Shown in pieces: positions 8,452 through 17,757 of a DNA stretch of 64,000 bases. Source of the DNA: Lipingzhangella_A rawalii (GTDB taxonomy: Bacteria; Actinomycetota; Actinomycetes; Streptosporangiales; Streptosporangiaceae). The stretch spans positions 1-64,000 of the forward strand of contig NZ_JAVLVT010000001.1 in the NCBI RefSeq assembly GCF_031628175.1. The letters run 5' to 3'. Numbering within the stretch: position 1 is the stretch's first letter; every line of letters starts with the position of its first letter. Below the pieces are notes generated by a model. The model was not told where the DNA came from. It saw only the letters and a list, made by a program, of their open reading frames with translations, and did not search any database. The position numbers and the translations under genes are program-made.

Positions 8452-9618
8452 GTGCGTATCATCATTGCTCCAGACAAGTTCGCCGGCACCCTGACCGCGG
8501 TCCAAGCCAGCGAAGCCATCGCCGAGGGCTGGGCCACGTCCATCTCCGACGTCGAACCGCATCTTCTTCCCCTGTCCGACGGTGGGCCCGGCTTCGTCGA
8601 CGTCCTGCACGCCGCAGTTGGCGGCACCGTGCACCCGGTCACGGTCAGCGATCCTCGTGGCGAGCCGGTGCTGGCCCAGTACCTCCTGTGCGAGGCCCCC
8701 GCCGCCGCGGACGACACACAGCACTCCACCGTCGCCTACGTCGAGAGTGCGCAGGCCTGTGGGCTACACCTGGTGGCCGAGGAGGTCCGCAATCCCGAGT
8801 ACGCCACCAGTTTTGGGGTGGGACAGCTGATCCACCACGCTGTGCGGGCGGGGGCGGACACCGTGGTGGTCGGGCTGGGCGGCAGCGCCACCAATGACGG
8901 CGGGGCAGGCATGCTCGCGGCCCTGGGCGCCACGGCAGACGAGCCACTGAACGCGGGCGCCGCCCCGCTGGCACGACTGTCCGGTAAGGTCGATGTCGAC
9001 CAGGCTCGCAGTGCACTCTCGGGCGTTCGCCTGGTCGCAGCCACGGATGTGGACAGTCCGCTGGTGGGCACCCACGGGGCCAGTGCGGTGTTCGGTCCAC
9101 AGAAGGGGGCGGATGCCGCGGCGGTGCGGCGGATGGACCAGGCGCTGACCCGGTTCGCGGAGGCCACCGAACGGTCGGGAGAGCTCCGTGCCGAGCCGGG
9201 AGCCGGGGCGGCCGGTGGACTCGGCTTCGGTCTACTCCTGCTGGACGGGCAGGTGGAGTCCGGTGTGGGGGTGGTCCTGAACGCGGTTGCCCTGTCCGAG
9301 TACATTGCCACATCCGATCTCGTCATCACCGGTGAGGGCTCTTTCGACCGGCAGTCGCTGCGTGGAAAGCTTCCGCACGGTGTGGCCGCGGCCGCGCGGG
9401 CGCACCGTGTTCCCTGCCTGATCCTGGCCGGGCAGAGCACGGTAGCGGCCGATGAGGCGCACCAGGCGGGCATCGCCGGGATCCATACTCTCGTTGACCA
9501 GGCTGGATCCACAGAGGCGGCGCTTGCAGAACCGGAACGTCACCTGCGCGAACTCGCCGCGGTGGTGGCCCGGAGCTGGCGGCAGGCAGAAAAGTCCCAG
9601 GCCGCAGGGGGACATTGA
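8452..9618 (+). CDS. glxK: Glycerate kinase
   Basis: The 388-residue product belongs to the GarK/GlxK glycerate kinase family: IIIAPDKFAGTLTAVQASEA at the N-terminus, LPLSDGGPGFVD, the glycine-rich GLGGSATNDGGAGML and VITGEGSFDRQS near the C-terminus are family blocks. It phosphorylates D-glycerate with ATP, feeding glycerate from glyoxylate or sugar-acid breakdown into glycolysis. The GTG at 8452 gives the canonical MRIIIAPD start. It seems to be a single-gene unit between the pspAB terminator and the promoter region of the HesB gene. Confidence 0.92.
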   Translation: MRIIIAPDKFAGTLTAVQASEAIAEGWATSISDVEPHLLPLSDGGPGFVDVLHAAVGGTVHPVTVSDPRGEPVLAQYLLCEAPAAADDTQHSTVAYVESAQACGLHLVAEEVRNPEYATSFGVGQLIHHAVRAGADTVVVGLGGSATNDGGAGMLAALGATADEPLNAGAAPLARLSGKVDVDQARSALSGVRLVAATDVDSPLVGTHGASAVFGPQKGADAAAVRRMDQALTRFAEATERSGELRAEPGAGAAGGLGFGLLLLDGQVESGVGVVLNAVALSEYIATSDLVITGEGSFDRQSLRGKLPHGVAAAARAHRVPCLILAGQSTVAADEAHQAGIAGIHTLVDQAGSTEAALAEPERHLRELAAVVARSWRQAEKSQAAGGH

Positions 9619-9840
9619 CCCTCGCCGGTGCCGCGAATGGGATGCCGTGCGCGGCCGTGCGCCGTCCGGGTGTCCACAGTGGTGCACGGTGGCGTCCAGC
9701 ACGTAGCCTGGATGCAGCGCCACAACCAAACGTGCCATGGAAATGCCAGGAAATACCGCGCGGCATCGCGGTGTTTTCCGGCCAGAAGTGCGTCCGGTCG
9801 CACACCAGCGGCCCACCCCATTCCTGGAGGAGCAAGCGAT

Positions 9841-10191
9841 ATGACCGTTGAGAGCGAGGCCCCCGCGCACGGGGTCAACCTGACCGACGAGGCAGCGGCT
9901 AAGGTGTCGGCCCTGCTGGCCCAAGAGGGTCGGGATGACCTGCGGCTGCGTATCGCCGTCCAGCCGGGGGGCTGCTCCGGGCTGCGCTACCAGCTGTTCT
10001 TCGACGAGCGTGAGCTTGACGGAGACTCCGTGGTGACGTTCGGCGATGTCGCGGTCGTGACCGACCGGATGAGCGCGCCGTACCTACAGGGCGCGGAAAT
10101 CGACTTCGTCGACACCATCGAGAAGCAGGGATTCACCATCGACAATCCGAACGCGACCGGGTCCTGCGCCTGCGGAGACTCGTTCAACTGA
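9841..10191 (+). CDS. erpA: HesB/IscA/ErpA-type iron-sulfur carrier
   Basis: The 116-residue A-type carrier has the three cluster-binding cysteines: one in QPGGCSGLRY and two in the terminal GSCACGDSF. A-type carriers pass [2Fe-2S] or [4Fe-4S] clusters to apo-enzymes. The nearby cytochrome genes include a Rieske Fe-S protein, a plausible but unproved client. The ATG at 9841 follows a strong GGAGGAG site. The symbol is a family guess: ErpA and IscA cannot be separated by sequence here. Confidence 0.9.
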   Translation: MTVESEAPAHGVNLTDEAAAKVSALLAQEGRDDLRLRIAVQPGGCSGLRYQLFFDERELDGDSVVTFGDVAVVTDRMSAPYLQGAEIDFVDTIEKQGFTIDNPNATGSCACGDSFN

Positions 10192-10222
10192 GTCGCTGAC
10201 CGGCCCACGGTGGGACCCGTCG

Positions 10223-10278
10223 GCGCCGGGGATACCGCGGGGTGCAGGTGTCCTGACACCTCTGCGGTCCCCCGGCGC
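10223..10278 (+). terminator. Large nested hairpin terminator after erpA
   Basis: GCGCCGGGG plus ACCGC (10223-10238) pair with GCGGT plus CCCCGGCGC (10264-10278) with a small bulge. Inside lies a second hairpin, AGGTGT-cctg-ACACCT (10246-10261). It begins about 30 bases after the erpA stop. A very stable GC hairpin without a U-tract is the common actinobacterial terminator form. Confidence 0.65.
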
Positions 10279-10382
10279 AGGTGTCCGGTCTGTGCGGTTA
10301 TGACCCCCCTGCCCTGCCGTGAGGTGAGGCCTTCCGGGTACTCTTGTCGGGTCCATCGTTCCCGTCACAGGAGCTTTTCGCA

Positions 10383-11357
10383 GTGCGCATCGCTGTTGCC
10401 GCATCAATCGCCACCGACAACCTGATGACGTTCCAGGGACGCATCTCTGAGCAGCTCATTGCTGATCAGCTGGAGCAGATCTCCCTGTCCTTCCTGGTCG
10501 ACCAGCTCGACGTGCGTTACGGGGGTGTCGCGGCCAACATCAGCTTCAGCATGGGGCAGCTCGGTCAGCGGCCGATCCTCGTGGGCTCGGTTGGGCCCGA
10601 CTTCGAGGAGTACCGGCAGTGGCTGGATCGCCATGGCGTGGACACCTCCCAGGTCCGCGTGTCCTCCGAGCACCACACGGCTCGCTTCGTGTGCACCACC
10701 GACCAGGACAAGAACCAGATCGCTTCCTTCTACCCGGGCGCTATGGCCGAGGCCCGGGACATCAGCATCGGGGAGGTCGCGGACCGGGTCGGAGGGCTGG
10801 ACCTGGTTCTGATCGGTGCCGATGACCCGGTCGCTATGACTCGGCACACCGAGCAGTGCCGGGAGTTGGGGATTCCGTTCGCAGCTGACCCGTCGCAGCA
10901 GATGGCTCTCATGGACGGCGAGGGCATTCGCAGTGTCGTGGACGGAGCGGCCTACCTGCTCACCAACGAGTACGAGAAGTCGTTGTGCGAGCAGAAGACC
11001 GGCTGGAGCGACGAGGAGGTCCTTGACCGCGTCGGTATGCGGATCACGACGCTCGGGGAGAAGGGCTCGCGCATCGACCGTAAGGGCGAACCCCCGATCC
11101 ACGTGCCCAGCGCCCAGGTCAACACCGTCGCCGACCCGACCGGTGCCGGTGACGCATTCCGAGCCGGGTTCTTCACTGGGTTGGGGCGGAAGCTGTCGTT
11201 GGAGCGCTCGCTGCAACTGGGTAATGCGGTCGCGGTGCACGTCCTGGAGACCTCGGCTCCCCAGGAGCACACCCTGACCACGCAGTCGATCACCGAGCGA
11301 CTCTCGGCCTCCTACGGGGACGAGGTTGCCCAGGAGATCGGGGCTACGCTCTCCTGA
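10383..11357 (+). CDS. adoK: PfkB-family kinase, adenosine kinase-like (AdoK/CbhK)
   Basis: The 324-residue PfkB kinase closely resembles mycobacterial AdoK (Rv2202c), with shared blocks such as SIATDNLMTFQGR, SLSFLVDQL, IASFYPGAMAEARD and AADPSQQ. The signature DPTGAGDAFRAGF carries the catalytic aspartate. AdoK phosphorylates adenosine to AMP, so purine salvage is the likely role, though ribokinase-like substrates are possible. GTG at 10383 follows CAGGAGC. The gene lies upstream of ctaC as in mycobacteria, here with rpsD inserted between. Confidence 0.85.
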   Translation: MRIAVAASIATDNLMTFQGRISEQLIADQLEQISLSFLVDQLDVRYGGVAANISFSMGQLGQRPILVGSVGPDFEEYRQWLDRHGVDTSQVRVSSEHHTARFVCTTDQDKNQIASFYPGAMAEARDISIGEVADRVGGLDLVLIGADDPVAMTRHTEQCRELGIPFAADPSQQMALMDGEGIRSVVDGAAYLLTNEYEKSLCEQKTGWSDEEVLDRVGMRITTLGEKGSRIDRKGEPPIHVPSAQVNTVADPTGAGDAFRAGFFTGLGRKLSLERSLQLGNAVAVHVLETSAPQEHTLTTQSITERLSASYGDEVAQEIGATLS

Positions 11358-11606
11358 GCCAGGGAGTGGGGCTATCCGGACGTCGGCGGGCTGTGTTGTC
11401 CTGCGCACTCCTGCGCAGGGCGTAGAGTGGGATTCTGACCGCCGCCGCTGTGGGCCTACGGGCTGAGCCCGCCCCGGCAGGAGGCGGGGTCACCGGGAGC
11501 CGGCCGGGCACGTCGGCCGTGGGGGCCACTGGGCCACCTCCTGGATCCAGGTAAGCCTTACTCAGGACTCCCATCAGATGACTGACCAATCATCGGAGGA
11601 TTTCAC
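11358..11606 (+). promoter_or_regulatory. Leader/promoter region of rpsD
   Basis: This 249-base gap carries GC stem-loops such as CCCCG-gcagga-ggCGGGG and GGCCGggcacgtCGGCC before GGAGGATTTCAC, the rpsD ribosome-binding site. Ribosomal protein S4 often represses its own synthesis through a leader RNA. These hairpins could serve that role or simply include the adoK terminator; nothing proves either. Confidence 0.3.
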
Positions 11607-12227
11607 ATGCGCTACACCGGACCTAAGGTGCGGTTGTCCCGGCGCGCCGGAACCCCGCTGACCCGTAAGGCGGTCGGCTACTTCGAAAAGCGGCCCTACC
11701 CGCCGGGTGAGCATGGCCGCCGGGTCCGGCGCTCCAACAGCGACTTCGGCGTGCGAATGCTGGAGAAGCAGAAGGTTCGCTGGTACTACGACGTTTCGGC
11801 CAAGCAGCTGTCCCGAATCTTCGACAAGGCGAGCAAGCGTTCGGGACGTGCCGGCGAGGAGATGCTCGCCGACCTCGAGCTGCGTCTGGCCACCGTGGTT
11901 CTGCGAGCCGGGTTCGCCCCCTCGATCTACGCGGCGCGGCAGTACGTGACACACGGGCACATCACCGTGGACGGTAAGAAGGTCGACATTCCTTCCTACA
12001 CGCTCAAGCCGGGCCAGATCGTGAGTGTCCGGGAGAAGTCCAAGAAGATGGTGCCCTTCATCGAGGCCGCCGAGGGTGTGCACGCCGACGACAAGACGGT
12101 GGGCTACCTGGCGGTCAGCCACTCCGATCTGAGAATCGCGGTCGTTGACCGGCCGAAGCGGGAGCAGATTCCCGTGCCGTTCGACGAGCAGATGGTTGTG
12201 GAGTACTTCAAGGGAAGTGCGCGCTAG
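11607..12227 (+). CDS. rpsD: 30S ribosomal protein S4, cysteine-free form
   Basis: This 206-residue S4 shows RPYPPGEHGRR, the segment LEKQKVRWYYDVSAKQL, and a central S4 RNA-binding domain (about 94-155; LELRLATVVLRAGFA, QYVTHGHITVDGKKV). It nucleates assembly of the 30S subunit by binding 16S rRNA. No cysteine is present anywhere, so it lacks the N-terminal zinc knuckle and is the zinc-independent form. It stands alone rather than in the alpha operon, as in Streptomyces. A strong terminator follows. Confidence 0.95.
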   Translation: MRYTGPKVRLSRRAGTPLTRKAVGYFEKRPYPPGEHGRRVRRSNSDFGVRMLEKQKVRWYYDVSAKQLSRIFDKASKRSGRAGEEMLADLELRLATVVLRAGFAPSIYAARQYVTHGHITVDGKKVDIPSYTLKPGQIVSVREKSKKMVPFIEAAEGVHADDKTVGYLAVSHSDLRIAVVDRPKREQIPVPFDEQMVVEYFKGSAR

Positions 12228-12258
12228 ACCCGAACACGGGGTGCGGCGCAGACGCCCG

Positions 12259-12300
12259 ACAGCGGGCGGAGTGGGGCTCAACCCACCCCGCCCGCTGTTT
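12259..12300 (+). terminator. Strong rho-independent terminator after rpsD
   Basis: ACAGCGGGCGG pairs with CCGCCCGCTGT (11 bp) and continues with GTGGG/CCCAC after one mismatch, followed by the T-rich TTTCGTTTCG. It lies 31 bases after the rpsD stop. Confidence 0.85.
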
Positions 12301-12637
12301 CGTTTCGTGCGGCCGCCCCCGGTCGGGGGCGGGCCGTGCATTTCCTGGGCATCCTCAGAACGGGGGACCCGGTGCAGGGTGCTGCGCGAGCAACGATACG
12401 CTCGCCTTAGCTCGCCGTGACGGCGCACTGGCTCCCACCTGGGGCCACGTGCATCCGCGAACGGTGGGCGGGCGACATTCGCGGCACCCCGCCGGGCAGA
12501 CCGGGCCGCTGCATGCAACACGCTGCGCGTGTCTGGCTGTGCTCACCGGGGCGTGTGGTGCGCGATACTGGTCCCCTGAACGTCCTGGATACACGACTGC
12601 CCGCAGCATGCGGGCACCACCGCTGGGAAGGCAATCC

Positions 12638-13591
12638 GTGAGTCCGACCCGCCATTGGAATCGGCGCTCGGCGCTGCGCCGATGGGCACCACGTGGCGCC
12701 GTGCTCGCCGCGCTCGGCATAGCCCTCACCGGCTGTGCCAACAACGAGTTCACGCGGCTGGGGATGCCGGAGCCGATCACCCACCAGGCCGACCGGGTCC
12801 TGGCCCTGTGGCAAGGGTCCTGGATCGCTGCGTTCGCGGTCGGTTTCCTGGTGTGGGGACTGATCATCTGGTCCGTGATCTTCCACAGGAAGCGCTCCGA
12901 GCAGCTCCCACCGCAGGTCCGGTACAACCTGCCGATCGAAGCCCTCTACACAGTCCTGCCGTTCGTGATCATCGCGGTGCTGTTCTACTTCACCGCGCGT
13001 GACCAGACCGTGCTCATGGACACCGAGGCCGATCCGGCATCTGAGGATGTCGTCGAGATCGATGTCCTGGCCTATCAGTGGAGCTGGCAGTTCACCTATG
13101 TCGGGGAGGAGAACGTCAGTGGTGACGATGTTGCCATTGCGGGTATCCCCGGTGAGGACCCCCAGCTGGTCATCCCCAATGACACCACGATCCATTTCAA
13201 TCTGGAGTCGCCGGACGTCATCCACTCCTTCTGGGTTCCCGCGTTCCTGTTCAAGCTGGACGTGATTCCCGGACACCCCAACGAGTTCCAGGTGGACCTC
13301 CATGAGGACGTCGAGGGTGTGTTCGAGGGTAAGTGTGCAGAGCTGTGTGGTGTCGACCATTCACAGATGCTGTTCACGGTTCGCGTGGTCGACCCGGACG
13401 AGTTCGACGAGTGGATCTCCGAGCAGCGGGACGACCCCGAGTCCGGGATCGAGGTTCCCGCAGCCGAGGAGCTCGAGGAACTCAACGGAGGCACCGCCGA
13501 TGGTGCTGAGGACACTGACGACGCCGACGAGGCGGCCGCAGTGCGCGACGAGGAGCAGGACGACGAGGAAGCGGAGGCGGCCACCTCATGA
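12638..13591 (+). CDS. ctaC: Cytochrome c oxidase subunit II
   Basis: This 317-residue subunit of the aa3 oxidase carries a lipoprotein signal (LTGC at about residues 29-32), two membrane spans (about 52-78 and 97-118), and the extracellular cupredoxin domain. The CuA site is visible: the histidine in DVIHSFW and the CAELCGVDHSQM loop with both cysteines, His and Met. It accepts electrons from the bc1 cytochrome c for transfer to CtaD. GTG at 12638 follows GGGAAGG. The last 45 residues are a strongly acidic tail (EEQDDEEAEAA), unusual for the family. It overlaps ctaD by four bases. Confidence 0.95.
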   Translation: MSPTRHWNRRSALRRWAPRGAVLAALGIALTGCANNEFTRLGMPEPITHQADRVLALWQGSWIAAFAVGFLVWGLIIWSVIFHRKRSEQLPPQVRYNLPIEALYTVLPFVIIAVLFYFTARDQTVLMDTEADPASEDVVEIDVLAYQWSWQFTYVGEENVSGDDVAIAGIPGEDPQLVIPNDTTIHFNLESPDVIHSFWVPAFLFKLDVIPGHPNEFQVDLHEDVEGVFEGKCAELCGVDHSQMLFTVRVVDPDEFDEWISEQRDDPESGIEVPAAEELEELNGGTADGAEDTDDADEAAAVRDEEQDDEEAEAATS

Positions 13592-15261
13592 CAGCTGTTA
13601 GCGAGGCTCCCGCCACACAGTCAACCGCCCAGTCCACACGCCAGGGCTCGCTCATCGTCAACTGGCTGACCTCGACGGACCACAAGGTCATCGGGTACAT
13701 GTACCTGATCACCTCCTTCGGGTTCTTCCTGCTGGGCGGGATCATGGCTCTGCTCATCCGCGCGGAGCTGATGTTCCCGGGCATGAACGTGATGACGCAC
13801 GAACAGTTCAACCAGCTGTTCACCATGCACGGCACGATCATGCTGCTGTTGTTCGCGACTCCACTCTTCGTGGGATTCGCGAACATCATCGTTCCCCTTC
13901 AGATCGGGGCGCCCGACGTCGCGTTCCCCCGGATCAATCTGTTCAGTTACTACCTATTCCTCTTCGGGGGGCTCATCGTCGTCGCGGGCTTCCTCACGCC
14001 CGGCGGTGCGGCGAGTTTCGGTTGGTTCGCCTACACCCCACTCTCGGACGCGGTGCGTTCGCCGGGGGTCGGTGGGGACCTGTGGATTCTGGGGCTCCTG
14101 GTCTCCGGCCTGGGAACCATCCTCGGTGCGGTCAACTTCATCACCACCGGCCTGTGCATGCGTGCACCCGGGATGACGATGTTCCGGATGCCGATCTTCT
14201 GCTGGAACACCATGCTCACCAGTGTTCTGGTGCTGATCGCGTTCCCCGTGCTGACCGCGGCGCTGATCGCGTTGGGCGCGGACCGCATGATCGGGACCCA
14301 GGTGTTCAACCCCGAACACGGTGGCCCCATCCTCTGGCAGCACCTGTTCTGGTTCTTCGGGCATCCCGAGGTCTACATCATCGCCCTGCCGTTCTTCGGG
14401 GTGGCGACCGAGATTCTTCCGGTGTTCAGCCGCAAGCCGATCTTCGGCTACAAGAGCCTGGTGGCTGCCACGATCGCGATCACCGGCCTGTCGGTGACCG
14501 TCTGGGCGCACCACATGTTCCCCACCGGGGCGGTGTTGCTGCCCTTCTTCTCGTTCATGTCCTTCCTGATCGCGGTTCCGACCGGAGTGAAGTTCTTCAA
14601 CTGGATCGGGACCATGTGGCGAGGACAACTAACGTTCGAGACACCGATGCTGTACACGATCGGGTTCCTGGTGACCTTCCTGTTCGGTGGTCTCACCGGT
14701 GTCCTGTTGGCCTCGCCGCCGCTGGACTTCCACGTCACCGACACCTACTTCGTGGTGGCGCACTTCCACTACGTTGTCTTCGGAACCGTGGTCTTCGCGA
14801 TGTTCGCCGGGTTCTACTTCTGGTGGCCGAAGTTCACCGGAAAGATGCTGGACGAACGGCTGGGCAAGATCCAGTTCTGGCTGCTGTTCTTCGGGTTCCA
14901 CGGGACCTTCCTGGTGCAGCACTGGCTGGGTGCAGAGGGCATGCCCCGCCGGTACGCCGACTACCTGCCCACCGACGGCTTCACGACGCTGAACCAGATC
15001 TCCTCGGTCAGTGCGTTCGTGCTCGGAGCGTCCACGCTGCTGTTCTTCGCCAACATCTACAAGACGCACCGCAGCGCACCCAAGGTAGAGGTGGACGACC
15101 CGTGGGGGTATGGCTGCTCGCTGGAGTGGGCCACCTCCTGCCCGCCGCCGCGGCACAACTTCACCTCGCTGCCGCGGATCCGTTCCGAACGGCCGGCGTT
15201 CGACCTGAACCACCCGCACGCCGCGGCTCCGGGCGCGGTTGCCGCCGCCGACCGGAACTAG
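13588..15261 (+). CDS. ctaD: Cytochrome c oxidase subunit I
   Basis: This 557-residue, twelve-span haem-copper oxidase core reduces O2 to water and pumps protons. Seen motifs include FMHGTIM-type TMHGTIMLLL (haem a ligand), WFFGHPEVYIIALP (CuB histidine and cross-linked tyrosine), HHMFPTG (CuB histidines) and DTYFVVAHFHYV (haem a3/a ligands). The length is normal. It is translationally coupled to ctaC (ATGA overlap) and followed 19 bases later by ctaF. In actinobacteria this oxidase forms a supercomplex with the bc1 complex encoded at 17758-21514. Confidence 0.97.
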   Translation: MTAVSEAPATQSTAQSTRQGSLIVNWLTSTDHKVIGYMYLITSFGFFLLGGIMALLIRAELMFPGMNVMTHEQFNQLFTMHGTIMLLLFATPLFVGFANIIVPLQIGAPDVAFPRINLFSYYLFLFGGLIVVAGFLTPGGAASFGWFAYTPLSDAVRSPGVGGDLWILGLLVSGLGTILGAVNFITTGLCMRAPGMTMFRMPIFCWNTMLTSVLVLIAFPVLTAALIALGADRMIGTQVFNPEHGGPILWQHLFWFFGHPEVYIIALPFFGVATEILPVFSRKPIFGYKSLVAATIAITGLSVTVWAHHMFPTGAVLLPFFSFMSFLIAVPTGVKFFNWIGTMWRGQLTFETPMLYTIGFLVTFLFGGLTGVLLASPPLDFHVTDTYFVVAHFHYVVFGTVVFAMFAGFYFWWPKFTGKMLDERLGKIQFWLLFFGFHGTFLVQHWLGAEGMPRRYADYLPTDGFTTLNQISSVSAFVLGASTLLFFANIYKTHRSAPKVEVDDPWGYGCSLEWATSCPPPRHNFTSLPRIRSERPAFDLNHPHAAAPGAVAAADRN

Positions 15262-15280
15262 CCGGGATTAGGAGCATTCG

Positions 15281-15724
15281 ATGAAGGCACAGGCATACCT
15301 GTGGATTATCACCGCCCTTGTCTTCGCGGTCTTTGCCGGGATCTACATCACCTGGTCGCTGTGGGACACGGGGCCGGCGGCAACCGGCGGAAACATCGAG
15401 TGGACCGGCACGGTCGCTCTGGTGTTCAGCGTGTTCTTCGGGCTGATGGTGGGCTTCTGGCTCTGGCAGGCCGCACGTCGCAGCGAACGCCAGCATGGGC
15501 TGCCTCCCGAGGACACCCACACCGGGGAGATCGACGAGAACGCCGGTGAGTACGGGTTCTTCTCCCCGCACAGCTGGTGGCCCCTCTTCTGTGCCCTGGC
15601 GGTGGCCTTCACCGCGGTGGGCGTCGCCATCGGATGGTGGATGGTCCTGATCGGTGGGTTCGCGATCGTGCTGACCTCGATTGGCTGGGTGTTCGAGTAC
15701 TACCGCAAGGAGTTCCAGCACTAG
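15281..15724 (+). CDS. ctaF: Actinobacterial cytochrome c oxidase subunit IV
   Basis: A 147-residue membrane protein with four hydrophobic spans (about 5-28, 40-64, 98-118 and 121-140) and the family blocks KAQAYLWIITALVFAVF and GFFSPHSWWPL. CtaF is a small structural subunit of the actinobacterial aa3 oxidase, contacting CtaC and CtaD. It is the last gene of the ctaCDF unit; a hairpin follows. Confidence 0.93.
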   Translation: MKAQAYLWIITALVFAVFAGIYITWSLWDTGPAATGGNIEWTGTVALVFSVFFGLMVGFWLWQAARRSERQHGLPPEDTHTGEIDENAGEYGFFSPHSWWPLFCALAVAFTAVGVAIGWWMVLIGGFAIVLTSIGWVFEYYRKEFQH

Positions 15725-15750
15725 CAGAGACCGCGCCTACGCCATAGCTG

Positions 15751-15795
15751 CCCCGGTGTATCTAATGCCCCTGTCGGGGTTCGGATGCACCGGGG
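15751..15795 (+). terminator. Nested hairpin after ctaF
   Basis: CCCCGGTG (15751-15758) pairs with CACCGGGG (15788-15795), enclosing an inner CCCC-tgtc-GGGG hairpin. It starts 26 bases after the ctaF stop and is the likely end of the ctaCDF transcript. Confidence 0.6.
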
Positions 15796-15945
15796 TAGTC
15801 TTGTGCGGGGAGTGGTCGCGGGCCGGTCATCACCGCGACGTCGCCGTGACGGGACATGCGGAGAACCGGGGGAAACCCCATACCCCCCGCGCGCGTCCAA
15901 CCGAGTGGGAAACGGCGATGACCACAGAGTCCTGGAGGTTCAGGC

Positions 15946-17280
15946 GTGCACCGTAGCGTAGTCCGCCCGACGGTAGGCCGTGCGGGCGCGGGATTCCTCG
16001 GAGCGGTCGTGTTGCTCACGACGGCCTGTTCGGGCAGCACGGGGGCCACCACGTCGGGAACCGAAGAATCCACGGACGCCGGCGCCGAGGCGGGTGACGC
16101 GGTCGAGACCAGCCTGGAGATCAGCCCTCAGGACGGAGAGACCGAGCTGCGTCCCGACACCCCCATCACGGTCACGGCCGAGGACGGCACCATCGACGAT
16201 GTGGCTGTGTCTGCCCCGGCCTCGGGAAGTGCGGATGATGGGGACGAGTCCCAGCCGGCCGAGCTGGACGAGATCACCGGCACGTTCAACGATGACGAGA
16301 CCCAGTGGACCTCGGACTGGACGCTGCCCCCCGGCACGTCCGTCTCGGTGACCGCCACCGCCACCGGCGAGGACGGTGACGATGTGCAGGAAACCAGCGA
16401 GTTCACGACCCAGGAGGTGCCCGCCGGACAGCGACTCGGCCTGGAGTCGAACTTTCCACAGAGCGGGGACACCGTCGGGGTGGGTATGCCGGTGATCGTG
16501 AACTTCACTCGGCCCGTGCACAACAAGGAGCAGGTCGAGGCTGCGATGGAGGTTGTCTCGGAGGAACCCACCCTCGGAGCTTGGAACTGGTTCGGCGACC
16601 AGATGGCTGTGTTCCGGACCGAGGACTACTGGGAGCCCTACCAGAACGTCACCGTCAATCTTCGCCTCGCCGGGGTGCGGTCCAGCCAGGATGTGTACGG
16701 CACGGACAACTACCAGATCGACTTCGAGGTCGGCCGCGAAATGATCTCGGAGATGAGTGTCCCCGACCACGAGATGGTGGTCTCTGTCGACGGTGCGGAA
16801 ACCCGCACGATCGAGGTGACCAACGGTGCGGAGACCGAGCACTTCGACACCACCATGAGCGGCACCCAGCTCACGATGGAGAAGTACGAACACTACACGA
16901 TGGACTCCGCCACGGTCGGAATCCCGGAGGACGACCCCGGCTATTACCGCCTGGATGTGCAGTGGGCCGTGCGCATCTCCAACAGCGGAGAGTTCATTCA
17001 CGGCGCCGACTGGCATGACGACTTCGGGGAACGTAATACCAGTAACGGCTGCACCAACCTTCGCCACGACGACGCGGAATGGTTCTACGACCAGGCATTG
17101 ATGGGTGATCCGGTCATCACCACCGGAACGGACCGACAGGCCGAGGTCGACAATGGCTGGGGCTACTGGCAGCGGGACTGGCAGGAGTGGCTGGACCACA
17201 GTGAGCTGGACGAGCCGCAGCACACGGACACCCCCGGCACACCGGCGCGGCCCTTCCTCCAGGAGCCGGACGAAGACTGA
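15946..17280 (+). CDS. L,D-transpeptidase lipoprotein (YkuD domain, Ig-like repeats)
   Basis: The 444-residue protein has a lipoprotein signal ending LTTAC (Cys28), a Ser/Thr/Asp-rich linker and two Ig-like segments (about 55-245; the first contains SPQDGETELRPDTPITV). The C-terminal YkuD domain has FIHGADWHDDFG and the catalytic SNGCTNL with nucleophile Cys369. Such enzymes make 3-3 cross-links in peptidoglycan outside the membrane, as LdtMt2 does in Mycobacterium. GTG at 15946 follows GGAGG. It lies between the oxidase and bc1 genes and is convergent with qcrB. Confidence 0.93.
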   Translation: MHRSVVRPTVGRAGAGFLGAVVLLTTACSGSTGATTSGTEESTDAGAEAGDAVETSLEISPQDGETELRPDTPITVTAEDGTIDDVAVSAPASGSADDGDESQPAELDEITGTFNDDETQWTSDWTLPPGTSVSVTATATGEDGDDVQETSEFTTQEVPAGQRLGLESNFPQSGDTVGVGMPVIVNFTRPVHNKEQVEAAMEVVSEEPTLGAWNWFGDQMAVFRTEDYWEPYQNVTVNLRLAGVRSSQDVYGTDNYQIDFEVGREMISEMSVPDHEMVVSVDGAETRTIEVTNGAETEHFDTTMSGTQLTMEKYEHYTMDSATVGIPEDDPGYYRLDVQWAVRISNSGEFIHGADWHDDFGERNTSNGCTNLRHDDAEWFYDQALMGDPVITTGTDRQAEVDNGWGYWQRDWQEWLDHSELDEPQHTDTPGTPARPFLQEPDED

Positions 17281-17757
17281 CTCCGGCGGGGAGCGACGAC
17301 ACTCGCCCTGACTCGAGAGGCGTCTGCGGCCCTGAGGCGCCACTGTGGCCTCGGGACGCACTGGGCTGGGCTCCCTCTGTAGCTCGTGCTGTCCCATGCC
17401 TTCATTCGGCGGCTCGACGCCTGTGTGCCAGCGCGTGGTTCGGATGTGCTCCCCGGTGCCCGGCGGGCATGGCGTGCAGGTTTGGACTGCGGAGTCCACT
17501 CCTCTGTCCGCCTCAGCCCGGCCCCACAGTCCCAGCTGGCCCGGCTGACCCGGGCAGGGGACGGCGTTTCCCACCATGCCCGCTGTGGTTCTGTTCCGGC
17601 AGGAGCTCTATCAGTAGCTCTGACAGGAGGTCCCGCTGCGGGGCGGACACGACTGCGGCCCACCTCCTGACCCCACCGGAGTGGGCTGGAGATGGGCCGC
17701 AGTCACCGGTTGTGTCCCGGTCCCTGCTCTGTGGCGTGCAGCAGGCCGCAGCTGCGG
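17281..17757. other. Convergent intergenic region with bidirectional terminator
   Basis: No gene is seen in this 477-base gap between the converging transpeptidase and qcrB genes. Frames here have unbiased codon use and no ribosome-binding sites. The notable content is the long three-part hairpin at 17651-17704, plus shorter imperfect GC hairpins just after the transpeptidase stop. Confidence 0.7.
17651..17704. terminator. Long three-part hairpin between ldt and qcrB
   Basis: GACTGCGGCCCA (17651-17662) pairs with TGGGCCGCAGTC (17693-17704), then CTCC pairs with GGAG, and the centre holds CCCAC-cgga-GTGGG. It lies 54 bases beyond the qcrB stop and is symmetrical enough to end transcripts from both sides. 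Confidence 0.7.

Noticed and set aside
15940..17577. A 545-codon open frame on the minus strand
   Set aside because: It lies opposite the L,D-transpeptidase gene, which has a lipobox and catalytic SNGCTNL; the minus-strand peptide has no family features.
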